A stretch of 6,367 bases of DNA from an uncultured Cryomorphaceae bacterium (GTDB lineage Bacteria; Bacteroidota; Bacteroidia; Flavobacteriales; Schleiferiaceae): the NCBI GenBank assembly GCA_937900215.1, contig CALCFH010000138.1, positions 1 to 6,367 of the forward strand, written 5' to 3'. The translations under genes and the position numbers were made by a program. Shown here piece by piece: positions 1-5,732 of this stretch; the first letter of the stretch is position 1, and every line of letters begins with the position of its first letter. The notes under the pieces were generated by a model. That model made no database searches. It was not told the origin of the DNA and saw nothing but the letters and a program-made list of their open reading frames with translations.

Positions 1-449
1 ACGAATGGCCAAGGATTGGTGTCTACGCGGGTAAAAGAAGAGAATCCATTTCCACCACTGATGCGCCATTCAATATCGGTTCCTTCTAATTGAAGTGGAC
101 CCAGCGTATCCATAAAGCCAGGTAAATAGGTGTAGGTGCCGCTTAAAAAAGTCATTTTTCTATCTTCAATAAACACACTTCCAACCGAAGCGGGTACGCC
201 GCTATTGTTTGCAAAAACAGCAAGGGGAATGCTTTGAGATAATTCTATGGGACCAAAAGGAGTGTCTTGCGTAGTTTTCTGCACAATGGCATACAATAGG
301 GCATCGGCATCAGAAGGCGAGGGATTGCCCGATGAAAGGCTGTTGTTGGAGGAAGGCGGAGTAAGAGGGGTAGGATCGTCTTTCTTGCAACTGCCGGCAA
401 GAAGTAGGATGGCAGTAAGAAGAAGGATGGGTTTAAAAAGGAATTTCAT
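1..449 (-). CDS. putative surface lipoprotein, unknown family (3' part beyond window)
   Basis: This open frame starts at the ATG at 449 and stays open to the left edge, giving 149 codons with no stop, so the C-terminus is missing. The start MKFLFKPILLLTAILLLAG is a short basic region plus a hydrophobic stretch, followed by Ser20-Cys21, which I read as a lipoprotein signal peptide lipidated on Cys21. The lipobox is relaxed (LAGSC, Leu at -4). Directly after the Cys comes KKDD, which resembles the Bacteroidota lipoprotein export signal that sends lipoproteins to the outer leaflet of the outer membrane. A Pro/Ser/Asn-rich linker follows (about 26-46), then a probably beta-rich domain with Gly and aromatic residues (for example EWRISGGNGF near 128-137). 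I do not recognise the family and assign no function. A TACTTTTG box 20 nt upstream suggests its own promoter. Lipoprotein nature is well supported; the role is unknown. Confidence 0.8.
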   Translation of the reverse strand, partial: MKFLFKPILLLTAILLLAGSCKKDDPTPLTPPSSNNSLSSGNPSPSDADALLYAIVQKTTQDTPFGPIELSQSIPLAVFANNSGVPASVGSVFIEDRKMTFLSGTYTYLPGFMDTLGPLQLEGTDIEWRISGGNGFSSFTRVDTNPWPF

Positions 450-469
450 AGAAATAGGATGCGGTTTTT

Positions 470-477
470 CAAAAGTA
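470..477 (-). promoter_or_regulatory. Bacteroidota-type -7 promoter box (TACTTTTG) for the left-edge lipoprotein
   Basis: On the minus strand TACTTTTG matches the phylum's -7 consensus TAnnTTTG and ends 20 nt before the ATG at 449. I see no convincing -33 TTG/TTTG at the usual distance. The rest of the 131-bp gap (450-580) holds no gene and no clear terminator hairpin; the best stem is a 4-bp GCCT/AGGC pair with a 13-nt loop. The call rests on motif match and position only. Confidence 0.5.
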
Positions 478-580
478 AAGAATAGAGAGACTTAAACGCC
501 TTACGGATGGATATCGTGTTTATGCGCCAAAGTCTTTTCCAAATGCTTGAGATCTATAGTGCCTATTCTAATGAGGGAGG

Positions 581-1096
581 CTATTTGCGAATAAGAGTAA
601 TTCGAATGTCGGCATTCACGGTTATACCAATTCCAGGAACGGTAGTAGGAACGCGTGCAGTCCAAACCTGACGGTTCATTGCATTTTCCTGCACGGTATA
701 GGTTGTGGTGGTATTGTTGCTTTGCTCTACCACCACCTTAGTTCCATTGGTAGTGACAGTCCAAGTACCTTGTCCTACCTGCGTAATAGGAAAGGATTGA
801 GTAGGGTCAAGAGGGCTTTCAATGTCGAAGCCATAATTGTAATCTACGTTGTTTGGTGATGCCGAGATAATAAAATCGCCGTACACATTCTCCGCAGGTC
901 CTGATAGATTGATGGGACTGAAAGGGTTCAGTGGGTTGGGAACGGTGGCGTCATAGATGAGGTCGGTCATTTCCCAATTTCCCACAAGTCTGGCAGATAG
1001 ATCGGCATTGCCTGTATTTGGATTGTTGTTCTTGTCGTCGTCTTTAGAGCAGGCGAGGCTAAGAGCAAATAGTGCCAGAAGGAGTATTCTTTTCAT
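581..1096 (-). CDS. small lipocalin-like lipoprotein
   Basis: This complete 171-residue protein starts at the ATG at 1096. The N-terminus MKRILLLALFALSLAC is a lipoprotein signal peptide with the predicted lipidated Cys16. It is followed by SKDDDKNNN, a Lys/Asp-rich stretch like the Bacteroidota surface-export signal. A short Asn/Thr linker leads to a domain opening with LVGNWEMTDLIYDA (about 37-50). The G-x-W pattern at the first strand, the alternating beta-type sequence (GTWTVTTNGTKVVVEQ near 110-125) and the final strand ADIRITLIRK fit small lipocalin-like or DUF-type lipoproteins common in this phylum. No ligand can be inferred. A Pro-rich insertion (about 53-65, NPLNPFSP) lies between the first strands. 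It lies 26 nt downstream of the ktrA-like gene, with a TACCTTTG box in the gap, so it may have its own promoter as well as readthrough. The lipocalin-like fold is inferred from pattern only. Confidence 0.85.
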   Translation of the reverse strand: MKRILLLALFALSLACSKDDDKNNNPNTGNADLSARLVGNWEMTDLIYDATVPNPLNPFSPINLSGPAENVYGDFIISASPNNVDYNYGFDIESPLDPTQSFPITQVGQGTWTVTTNGTKVVVEQSNNTTTTYTVQENAMNRQVWTARVPTTVPGIGITVNADIRITLIRK

Positions 1097-1109
1097 AGGG
1101 AAATTTTAT

Positions 1110-1117
1110 CAAAGGTA
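1110..1117 (-). promoter_or_regulatory. Bacteroidota-type -7 promoter box (TACCTTTG) for the lipocalin-like lipoprotein
   Basis: TACCTTTG on the minus strand matches TAnnTTTG exactly and ends 13 nt before the ATG at 1096. It sits in the 26-nt gap after the ktrA-like stop codon, so any upstream -33 element would fall inside that gene; none is obvious. If used, the 5' leader would be only a few nucleotides. Confidence 0.5.
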
Positions 1118-1122
1118 CTTTT

Positions 1123-1791
1123 TTAGCTGTTTATTTCTATGAAGCGGTCGATGTGTTTACTCTTTCCAAAAAGCACCAATAAATCTTCGGCTTCTAGCGC
1201 AGTGCCTGCTACCGGAATACCTTGAATATGGTATTCGTTATCTACTTTTCGCAAGAGAGTGACCAAGTTCAAGTGGTATTTTTCTCTTAGTCCGATGGCA
1301 TCCAAAGATCTACGGGCGATAGACTTAGGTGCCTGAACTTCTATAATTTCATAGTCGTCGGGTAGAGACATACACATGAGCACGCCTGGGTTGAACAATT
1401 GCTCGGCCACGTTTTTTCCAACCTCTTCCTCAGGCTGAAGTATCTCAGTAATTCCCATCTTCTCTAGAATGCGTCTTTGGGTAATTCCTTGGGCGCGGGC
1501 AATAATGCGTTTAACACCCAATTCTTGCAGAAGAAAAGTAGTGAGGAGCATAGCTTGAAAGTTTGCGCCGATGGAGACAATTACAGCATCCATATCTTGG
1601 ATGTTTTGTGCCTCTAGCGAGCGTTTCTCGGTAGAATCCATGGTTACGGCATAGGCAACATCATTTTTAATGCTTTCTACCTTTTCTTCATCCGAATCTA
1701 TGGCAATAACCTCACTGCCCTTTAAAGAGAGCTTTCGCGCAATACTACTGCCGAATTGCCCAAGTCCGATGACGGCAAATTTCTGATTCAT
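1123..1791 (-). CDS. ktrA: KtrA-type RCK potassium-uptake regulatory protein (TrkA family)
   Basis: This 222-residue cytosolic protein has the length and two-domain plan of KtrA, the ring-forming subunit that gates KtrB-type K+ channels in response to nucleotide. The N-terminal RCK/TrkA-N Rossmann domain (about 1-120) has the nucleotide loop GLGQFG (9-14), the acidic residue ending strand 2 (Asp32 in AIDSDEEKV), and the KtrA-typical VSIGANFQA (72-80) and IARAQ (97-101). The C-terminal RCK-C/TrkA-C domain (about 138-220) includes RSLDAIGLREKYHLNLVTL and the ending EDLLVLFGKSKHIDRF. In other bacteria this domain can bind c-di-AMP; that is possible here but not shown. The ATG lies one base after the stop of the upstream PLP-enzyme gene, so the two are probably co-transcribed. 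No channel subunit (ktrB/trkH) lies next to it on either side. The wider label TrkA family protein is safe; KtrA rather than half of a duplicated TrkA follows from length and motif likeness. Confidence 0.9.
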   Translation of the reverse strand: MNQKFAVIGLGQFGSSIARKLSLKGSEVIAIDSDEEKVESIKNDVAYAVTMDSTEKRSLEAQNIQDMDAVIVSIGANFQAMLLTTFLLQELGVKRIIARAQGITQRRILEKMGITEILQPEEEVGKNVAEQLFNPGVLMCMSLPDDYEIIEVQAPKSIARRSLDAIGLREKYHLNLVTLLRKVDNEYHIQGIPVAGTALEAEDLLVLFGKSKHIDRFIEINS

Positions 1792-1792
1792 T

Positions 1793-2956
1793 TTAAATTT
1801 TTGAAAGTGCTTGATCTATATCTTCAACCAGGTCATCTGCGTCCTCAATTCCTACGCTAAGGCGAATGAGTGAGTCAGATAATCCGGCTTTTATTCTTTC
1901 TTCTCTTGGTATGGATGCATGAGTCATGCTAGCGGGGTGTCCACAAAGAGACTCCACTCCACCTAAAGATTCGGCCAAAGTAAAGAGGTTTAACTTAGAA
2001 AGAAAACTTCTGGCTTGGCTTTCTTTGTTTCCTTTAATGCTAAAGGAAATCATTCCTCCAAAGTCTTTCATTTGCTCTGCCGCAATGCCATGTCCGCGAT
2101 GCGAGGATAAGCCAGGCCAATAGACCTTTTCAACTTTGGGATGCGATTGCAAATAATGGGCAATTTGTTTGGCGTTTTCACAGTGTTGACGCATTCTAAG
2201 GTGAAGCGTTTTGATGCCTCTCAACACAAGAAAACAGTCCATAGGCCCCGGAATGGCTCCTGCCGCATTTTGGATAAAGAAAAGGCGTTCGGCCAAAGAT
2301 TCTTTGTTAACGACAATCAACCCGAGTACCACATCGCTATGCCCGCCTAGGTATTTAGTTGCCGAATGCATAACGATATCCGCACCAAGATCTAAGGGTT
2401 TTTGAAGATAGGTGGTAGCGAAGGTATTGTCTACTACTAGTTCGAAAGCGTATTTCAATTTAAAGGCTGCAATGGCCTTAACGTCTATGATTTGTAAAAG
2501 AGGATTGGAGGGCGTTTCAATCCAAACCAACTTGGTTTTTTCTGATAGTACCTCCTCCAGGTTTGCTGTGTTGCTTAAGTCAATGAACTTGAAAACAATC
2601 CCATAGTGCGCGAAGAGCTTGGTGAAGAGTCGGTAGGTTCCACCATAGAGATCGTTCGAAGAAACCAGCTCATCTCCAGGCTTTAATAGGCGTACAATGG
2701 CATCTACAGCTGCCAATCCACTGGCAAAAGCAATTCCTTTTGTTCCCTTTTCAAGAGCAGCAATATTGTCTTGTAATGCAGTGCGGGTAGGATTGTGCGT
2801 TCTTGAATAGGCATAACCCTGATGGTCGCCCGGAGCGTGCTGAGCATAGGTAGACGTAAAATATACAGGTGTCATAACCGCACCGGTGGAAGGATCGGGA
2901 GACTGGCCGGCGTGTACGGCTAGGGTGCCAAATCCCGCAGATTTATCCTTTGTCAT
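1793..2956 (-). CDS. cystathionine gamma-synthase / gamma-lyase family PLP enzyme
   Basis: This 387-residue protein belongs to the Cys/Met metabolism PLP-dependent family (fold type I), a cytosolic homotetramer in known members. Visible signatures are YSRTHNPTR (50-58, phosphate-binding Tyr/Arg from the neighbouring subunit), the ring-stacking Tyr104 in NDLYGGTYR, Asp176 in VVDNTFA (pyridine nitrogen), the Schiff-base Lys201 in SATKYLGGHSD, and Arg365 in LIRLSVGIED (substrate carboxylate). Glu329-Ser330 in LAESLGGVESL matches the Glu-Ser pair of human cystathionine gamma-lyase linked to gamma specificity, which favours cystathionine gamma-synthase (metB) or gamma-lyase (mccB) over beta-lyase. 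The acidic residue found before YSR in E. coli MetB and human gamma-lyase is Ala49 here, so the exact reaction stays open. It is the first gene of a leftward unit, preceded by a TACCTTTG box 19 nt from the ATG, and followed after one base by the ktrA-like gene. The leader is too short for a riboswitch. Confidence 0.93.
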   Translation of the reverse strand: MTKDKSAGFGTLAVHAGQSPDPSTGAVMTPVYFTSTYAQHAPGDHQGYAYSRTHNPTRTALQDNIAALEKGTKGIAFASGLAAVDAIVRLLKPGDELVSSNDLYGGTYRLFTKLFAHYGIVFKFIDLSNTANLEEVLSEKTKLVWIETPSNPLLQIIDVKAIAAFKLKYAFELVVDNTFATTYLQKPLDLGADIVMHSATKYLGGHSDVVLGLIVVNKESLAERLFFIQNAAGAIPGPMDCFLVLRGIKTLHLRMRQHCENAKQIAHYLQSHPKVEKVYWPGLSSHRGHGIAAEQMKDFGGMISFSIKGNKESQARSFLSKLNLFTLAESLGGVESLCGHPASMTHASIPREERIKAGLSDSLIRLSVGIEDADDLVEDIDQALSKI

Positions 2957-2975
2957 TGCATTGCTTAGAAAGACG

Positions 2976-2983
2976 CAAAGGTA
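2976..2983 (-). promoter_or_regulatory. -7 promoter box (TACCTTTG) for the PLP-enzyme/ktrA unit
   Basis: TACCTTTG on the minus strand matches the Bacteroidota -7 consensus and ends 19 nt before the ATG at 2956. It forms the left arm of the inverted repeat in the divergent region. No clear -33 element is visible; the place where one would sit overlaps the opposing promoter. Confidence 0.6.
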
Positions 2984-3003
2984 ATTAAGCCACTAGAGCC
3001 GAT

Positions 3004-3011
3004 TACCTTTG
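3004..3011 (+). promoter_or_regulatory. -7 promoter box (TACCTTTG) for the EamA transporter
   Basis: TACCTTTG matches TAnnTTTG and ends 19 nt before the ATG at 3031. It is the right arm of the inverted repeat. No -33 TTG is seen at the normal spacing; the nearest TTG triplets (around 2956-2963) are about 40 nt upstream, too far to serve. Confidence 0.6.
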
Positions 3012-3030
3012 GGGCCTTTAGAAAAAAGAG

Positions 3031-3939
3031 ATGAAGGATAAGCGTATGGCACACCTAGCACTACTGTGTGTGGCAGCCATTTATAGCATCAATTACATAT
3101 GGGCGAAAGATGTAATGCCGGCTTATGTGCAGTCTTCTGGCTTCATACTGTTAAGAGTGCTGGGCGCGTCCTTGCTCTTTTTTATCTTACACTTAACAAG
3201 GGGTTTTAGCTGGCCAGATAAAGGCGATGTTGGACGCATATTTCTATGTGGGATGTTGGGTGTGGCAGGAAATCAATTGTTCTTTTTTAAGGGATTGAGT
3301 ATGACCTCGCCAGTGAATAGCTCCATCATAATGACTATTTCGCCTCTCTTGGTGGTGGTCTTAGGGGCACTGCTGCACAAGGATAAGATATCGGTTCAAA
3401 GGTGGATTGGCCTAGCCATAGCCGGAAGTGCTGCGCTGGCCTTGATTATTATTGGAAGCGAATTGTCCTCTATTCAAAGCCATCCTCTTGGCGATTTCTT
3501 TATTTTACTCAACGCAAGCTTCTACGCAACTTACCTAGTGGTGGTTCGGCCCTTGATGAAAAAATATCCGCCAATTAAGGTTATTCAATGGGTTTTCTTA
3601 GCAGGATTGTGCGTTGTATTGCCCATCGGATTTAATCAGGTGCTGGAGATAGAGTGGGCCGAATTGCCCAGTGGTATTCTATTGAGGATGTCATTTGTTA
3701 TTGTCTTTACCACATTTATAGCCTATCTGTTTAATATCTATGCCATATCTAAGGTGGGGAGTGCCGTAACAGGCATGTATATCTATCTCCAACCCTTTTT
3801 AGCTAGTGTTTTTGCCGCTTTATCTGGAATGGAGATTCCGAGCCTCTTTCAAATACTCATGGGCGTATTGGTTATTCTTGGCGTTTTCATTGGCAGTAGA
3901 AATCCCAGTACTAAGAAGATGGTCTTGAGCAAGCCCTGA
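3031..3939 (+). CDS. EamA/DMT-family membrane transporter
   Basis: This 302-residue inner-membrane protein has the ten-helix plan of the drug/metabolite transporter superfamily: two EamA repeats of five helices each, about residues 8-142 and 154-288. Hydrophobic segments fall near 7-24, 36-55, 68-86, 96-113, 123-142, 154-172, 183-201, 217-236, 246-264 and 271-288. Family-typical stretches are INYIWAKDVMP after helix 1, GLSMTSPVNSSIIMTISPLLVVVLGALL at the end of repeat 1 (about 88-115), and the matching GSAVTGMYIYLQPFLASVFAALSG (243-266) in repeat 2. Members export amino acids, nucleosides or other metabolites; the substrate cannot be told. Divergence from a sulfur amino acid enzyme gene hints at an amino acid, but this is only context. 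The ATG at 3031 is preceded by AAAAAAGAG. The ATG at 3046 (Met6) has AAGGAT about 6-11 nt upstream and is a reasonable alternative start. Confidence 0.92.
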   Translation: MKDKRMAHLALLCVAAIYSINYIWAKDVMPAYVQSSGFILLRVLGASLLFFILHLTRGFSWPDKGDVGRIFLCGMLGVAGNQLFFFKGLSMTSPVNSSIIMTISPLLVVVLGALLHKDKISVQRWIGLAIAGSAALALIIIGSELSSIQSHPLGDFFILLNASFYATYLVVVRPLMKKYPPIKVIQWVFLAGLCVVLPIGFNQVLEIEWAELPSGILLRMSFVIVFTTFIAYLFNIYAISKVGSAVTGMYIYLQPFLASVFAALSGMEIPSLFQILMGVLVILGVFIGSRNPSTKKMVLSKP

Positions 3940-3970
3940 TTTTAATTTTAATACAATTCACTGTCAAACG

Positions 3971-3978
3971 TATCTTTT
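3971..3978 (+). promoter_or_regulatory. possible -7 promoter box (TATCTTTT) for the methyltransferase
   Basis: TATCTTTT differs from TAnnTTTG at the last base and ends 20 nt before the ATG at 3999, the same distance range as the better boxes in this window. No -33 element stands out in the A/T-rich 59-bp gap after the EamA gene, and there is no terminator hairpin there. Readthrough from the EamA promoter is an equally good explanation. Confidence 0.3.
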
Positions 3979-3998
3979 CACTCTTGAAAAAACAATCA

Positions 3999-4802
3999 AT
4001 GGATAATAATGAGTACCTAGAATCGAATAGAGATTCATGGAATAAGCGCACGCCTGTTCATATAGACTCAGCGTTCTACAGCCAACAAGATTGGTTGGAA
4101 GGAAAAAACAGTTTAAACTCAATCGAGCTAGATGTATTGGGCGATGTAAAGGGTAAGTCGGTTTTGCATCTTCAATGCCACTTTGGCCAAGACAGCATCT
4201 CTTTAGCACGGATGGGTGCGGAGGTAGTAGGGGTAGATCTTTCACCCATTGCGGTTGCAAAAGCAAGCGAGTTTGCCCAAGATTTAAAAGCAGAAGCACG
4301 TTTTCTTTGCTCCAATGTTTTGCAATTCAAACATCCAGATAATAAGCAGTTTGATATTGTATTCGCAAGCTATGGCGCCATTGTTTGGTTGCCAGATTTG
4401 ACTAGATGGGCAGAGGTTATTTTTAGTCACCTGAAGCCGGGCGGCCGATTTGTTTTCGCAGAATTCCATCCACTTACCTACGCATTAAGTCCAAACTTCA
4501 AAGAGTGGAGGTATAGTTACTTTAATGCAGGTCCAGCAATTGAAAAAGAGTTGGGAACCTATGCAGATCCTAGCGCACCTATTGAGTCTACCACCTACAC
4601 ATGGAACCACTCAATGTCGGAGATTGTAAATGCCCTTTTGAAGGTAGGATTGCGGATTGATTGGCTGAATGAGTATAATTATTCTCCCTACAATTGCTTT
4701 GAGGATTTGCAAGAAGAGGAGCCAGGCAAATGGCGGAATATAAATCTAGGGAGCAAGTTGCCCTTGGTTTTTGCCTTGGATTGCCGCAAGCCTTTAGAAT
4801 AG
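3999..4802 (+). CDS. class I SAM-dependent methyltransferase
   Basis: From the ATG at 3999 this is a 267-residue soluble protein of the Rossmann-fold methyltransferase class (Methyltransf_25/11 type). SAM-binding motif I is VLHLQCHFGQDS (55-66). The acidic residue that holds the ribose hydroxyls is Asp80 in VVGVDLSP, followed by the helix IAVAKASEFAQ. Motif IV-like FDIVFASYG (118-126) and the LKPGGRFVFAEFHP segment (145-158) complete the core. The N-terminal NRDSWNKRTPVHIDSAFY (10-27) and the C-terminal part (about 160-265) form a family-specific cap around the acceptor site. The methyl acceptor is unknown. A TTG start at 3984 would add five residues (LKKQS-type). I prefer 3999 because bacterial relatives begin with a short acidic lead into WNKRT. 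It lies 59 nt after the EamA gene on the same strand, perhaps in one unit. Confidence 0.9.
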   Translation: MDNNEYLESNRDSWNKRTPVHIDSAFYSQQDWLEGKNSLNSIELDVLGDVKGKSVLHLQCHFGQDSISLARMGAEVVGVDLSPIAVAKASEFAQDLKAEARFLCSNVLQFKHPDNKQFDIVFASYGAIVWLPDLTRWAEVIFSHLKPGGRFVFAEFHPLTYALSPNFKEWRYSYFNAGPAIEKELGTYADPSAPIESTTYTWNHSMSEIVNALLKVGLRIDWLNEYNYSPYNCFEDLQEEEPGKWRNINLGSKLPLVFALDCRKPLE

Positions 4803-4845
4803 AACCAAGTTAACGATTGAATGAAAGTCCTCTATTAAGAGCCCT

Positions 4846-4853
4846 TACCTTTG
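4846..4853 (+). promoter_or_regulatory. -7 promoter box (TACCTTTG) for yicC-gmk-nadD
   Basis: TACCTTTG matches TAnnTTTG exactly and ends 14 nt before the ATG at 4868. A TTG at 4817-4819 lies 26 nt upstream, a little far for a -33 element. The box falls inside the longest possible yicC reading frame, which supports the internal ATG at 4868 as the true start. No terminator is seen between the methyltransferase stop (4802) and this box. Confidence 0.6.
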
Positions 4854-4867
4854 TACAAATTCCATCT

Positions 4868-5731
4868 ATGATTCGATCGATGACCGGCTTTGGCCGCTGT
4901 GAATCTGAAACAACAGACTACAAAATAGCTGTAGAGGCAAGATGTCTTAATTCAAAACAATTGGATTTAGGTTTACGGTTGCCCTCTTCTATGCGCAGCA
5001 TTGAGCAAGATATTCGCACTCTTTCGCAAGAAATTGTTTCAAGGGGAAAGTTGGATGTTAGCATCCACCTACAGGGCTTGTCATCTGCTTCCACTAGTGT
5101 AATAGACAAAGACAAGTTTGAAGCGTATTTAAAGCAGCTTACAGAACTGAGTCTCAAGCATGGATTGAAATCGGATTTATTGCCCATAGTACTTAGAATG
5201 CCCGAAGTCTTAAAGCAAGAAGAAGAGCTGTCTTTGGATGGCATTTTGCCGGAGATTCTGTTGCAAGTAAAGGAGTGTTTGCTAGAGCTAGATAAGCATC
5301 GTTTGCAAGAAGGCGATGTGTTAGAGAAAGATATGAATGCGAATTGCGAGGCCATTGCTTCGGCCATTTCAATCATTGAGCCCTTAGAAGAGGAAAGAAA
5401 AGAGGCCCTGCGCAGTAAGTTAGTGCAAGCTGCCGAGGCATTGTCTATTGATTTAGATCCAACTAGGTTTCAACAAGAAATGATCTATTATTTAGAGAAG
5501 TGGGATATAAATGAAGAGAAAGTGCGCCTAAAGAGCCATTTGAATTTCTTTAAAGAGGAAATGGATAAGGGAAATAAACAGGGCAGAAAATTGCATTTTA
5601 TCTCGCAGGAGATGGGAAGAGAAATCAACACCATTGGCTCTAAGTGCAATCATTCAGAGATACAGAAACAGGTAGTACGAATGAAGGATCATTTAGAACA
5701 GATTAAAGAGCAATTGGGTAATATTTTGTAG
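4868..5731 (+). CDS. yicC: YicC/YloC family endoribonuclease
   Basis: Started at 4868, this 287-residue protein matches the usual family length and begins MIRSMTGFGR, the family's N-terminal signature. YicC/YloC proteins have been described as endoribonucleases acting on RNA, including small RNAs. The YicC N-terminal domain (about 1-155) shows VEARCLNSKQLDLGLRLP (22-39), IVSRGKLDVSIHL (56-68) and the EGDVLEKDM segment (148-156). The C-terminal DUF1732 domain (about 200-287) has DINEEKVRLKSHLNFF (213-228), GRKLHFISQEMGREINTIGSK (239-259) and a charged helix to the end. The frame can be opened upstream from a TTG at 4817, but those 17 residues (MNESPLLRALTFVQIPS) lie over a promoter box and are not family-like. 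The stop is one base before gmk, and yicC next to gmk is a widespread arrangement. No missing family residues are seen. Confidence 0.94.
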   Translation: MIRSMTGFGRCESETTDYKIAVEARCLNSKQLDLGLRLPSSMRSIEQDIRTLSQEIVSRGKLDVSIHLQGLSSASTSVIDKDKFEAYLKQLTELSLKHGLKSDLLPIVLRMPEVLKQEEELSLDGILPEILLQVKECLLELDKHRLQEGDVLEKDMNANCEAIASAISIIEPLEEERKEALRSKLVQAAEALSIDLDPTRFQQEMIYYLEKWDINEEKVRLKSHLNFFKEEMDKGNKQGRKLHFISQEMGREINTIGSKCNHSEIQKQVVRMKDHLEQIKEQLGNIL

Positions 5732-5732
5732 A

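Larger units (their letters stand above)
2976..3011. repeat. perfect 10-bp inverted repeat in the divergent promoter region
   Basis: CAAAGGTAAT (2976-2985) and ATTACCTTTG (3002-3011) are exact reverse complements separated by 16 bp. Each arm contains the -7 box of the gene it faces, so the two start sites are related by two-fold symmetry about position 2993-2994. Each box lies 19 nt from its start codon. The repeat may simply reflect two copies of a good -7 box placed back to back, or it may also be a regulator's operator. It is unlikely to be a terminator, because both flanking genes point away from it and no T-run follows either arm. Confidence 0.8.

Noticed and set aside
247..495. Plus-strand frame of 82 codons over the left-edge lipoprotein
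   Set aside because: It is antisense to a clear lipoprotein frame with signal peptide, its product is Arg/Gly-rich and low in family character, and it has no promoter box of its own.
450..580. Terminator or small RNA between the two lipoprotein genes
   Set aside because: The best hairpin I find is a 4-bp GCCT/AGGC stem with a 13-nt loop and no T-run; nothing else stands out.
1926..2606. Several plus-strand frames of 64-69 codons inside the PLP-enzyme gene
   Set aside because: All are antisense to a gene with every family motif in place, and they overlap each other without promoter or start context.
2957..3030. SAM or other riboswitch ahead of the sulfur amino acid enzyme
   Set aside because: The distance from the -7 box to the start codon is 19 nt, which leaves no space for an aptamer fold.
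3964..4299. Minus-strand frame of 111 codons over the methyltransferase start
   Set aside because: It is antisense to a methyltransferase with complete SAM motifs; the translation shows no domain and is a shadow frame.
4830..4841. Small palindrome CTCT-ATTA-AGAG upstream of yicC
   Set aside because: A 4-bp stem this short is expected by chance and has neither a GC-rich stem nor a T-tail.
4918..5376. Minus-strand frame of 152 codons inside yicC
   Set aside because: It is Ser/Cys-rich as expected for the reverse of Glu/Lys/Leu-rich coding sequence, and lies wholly within a recognisable yicC.
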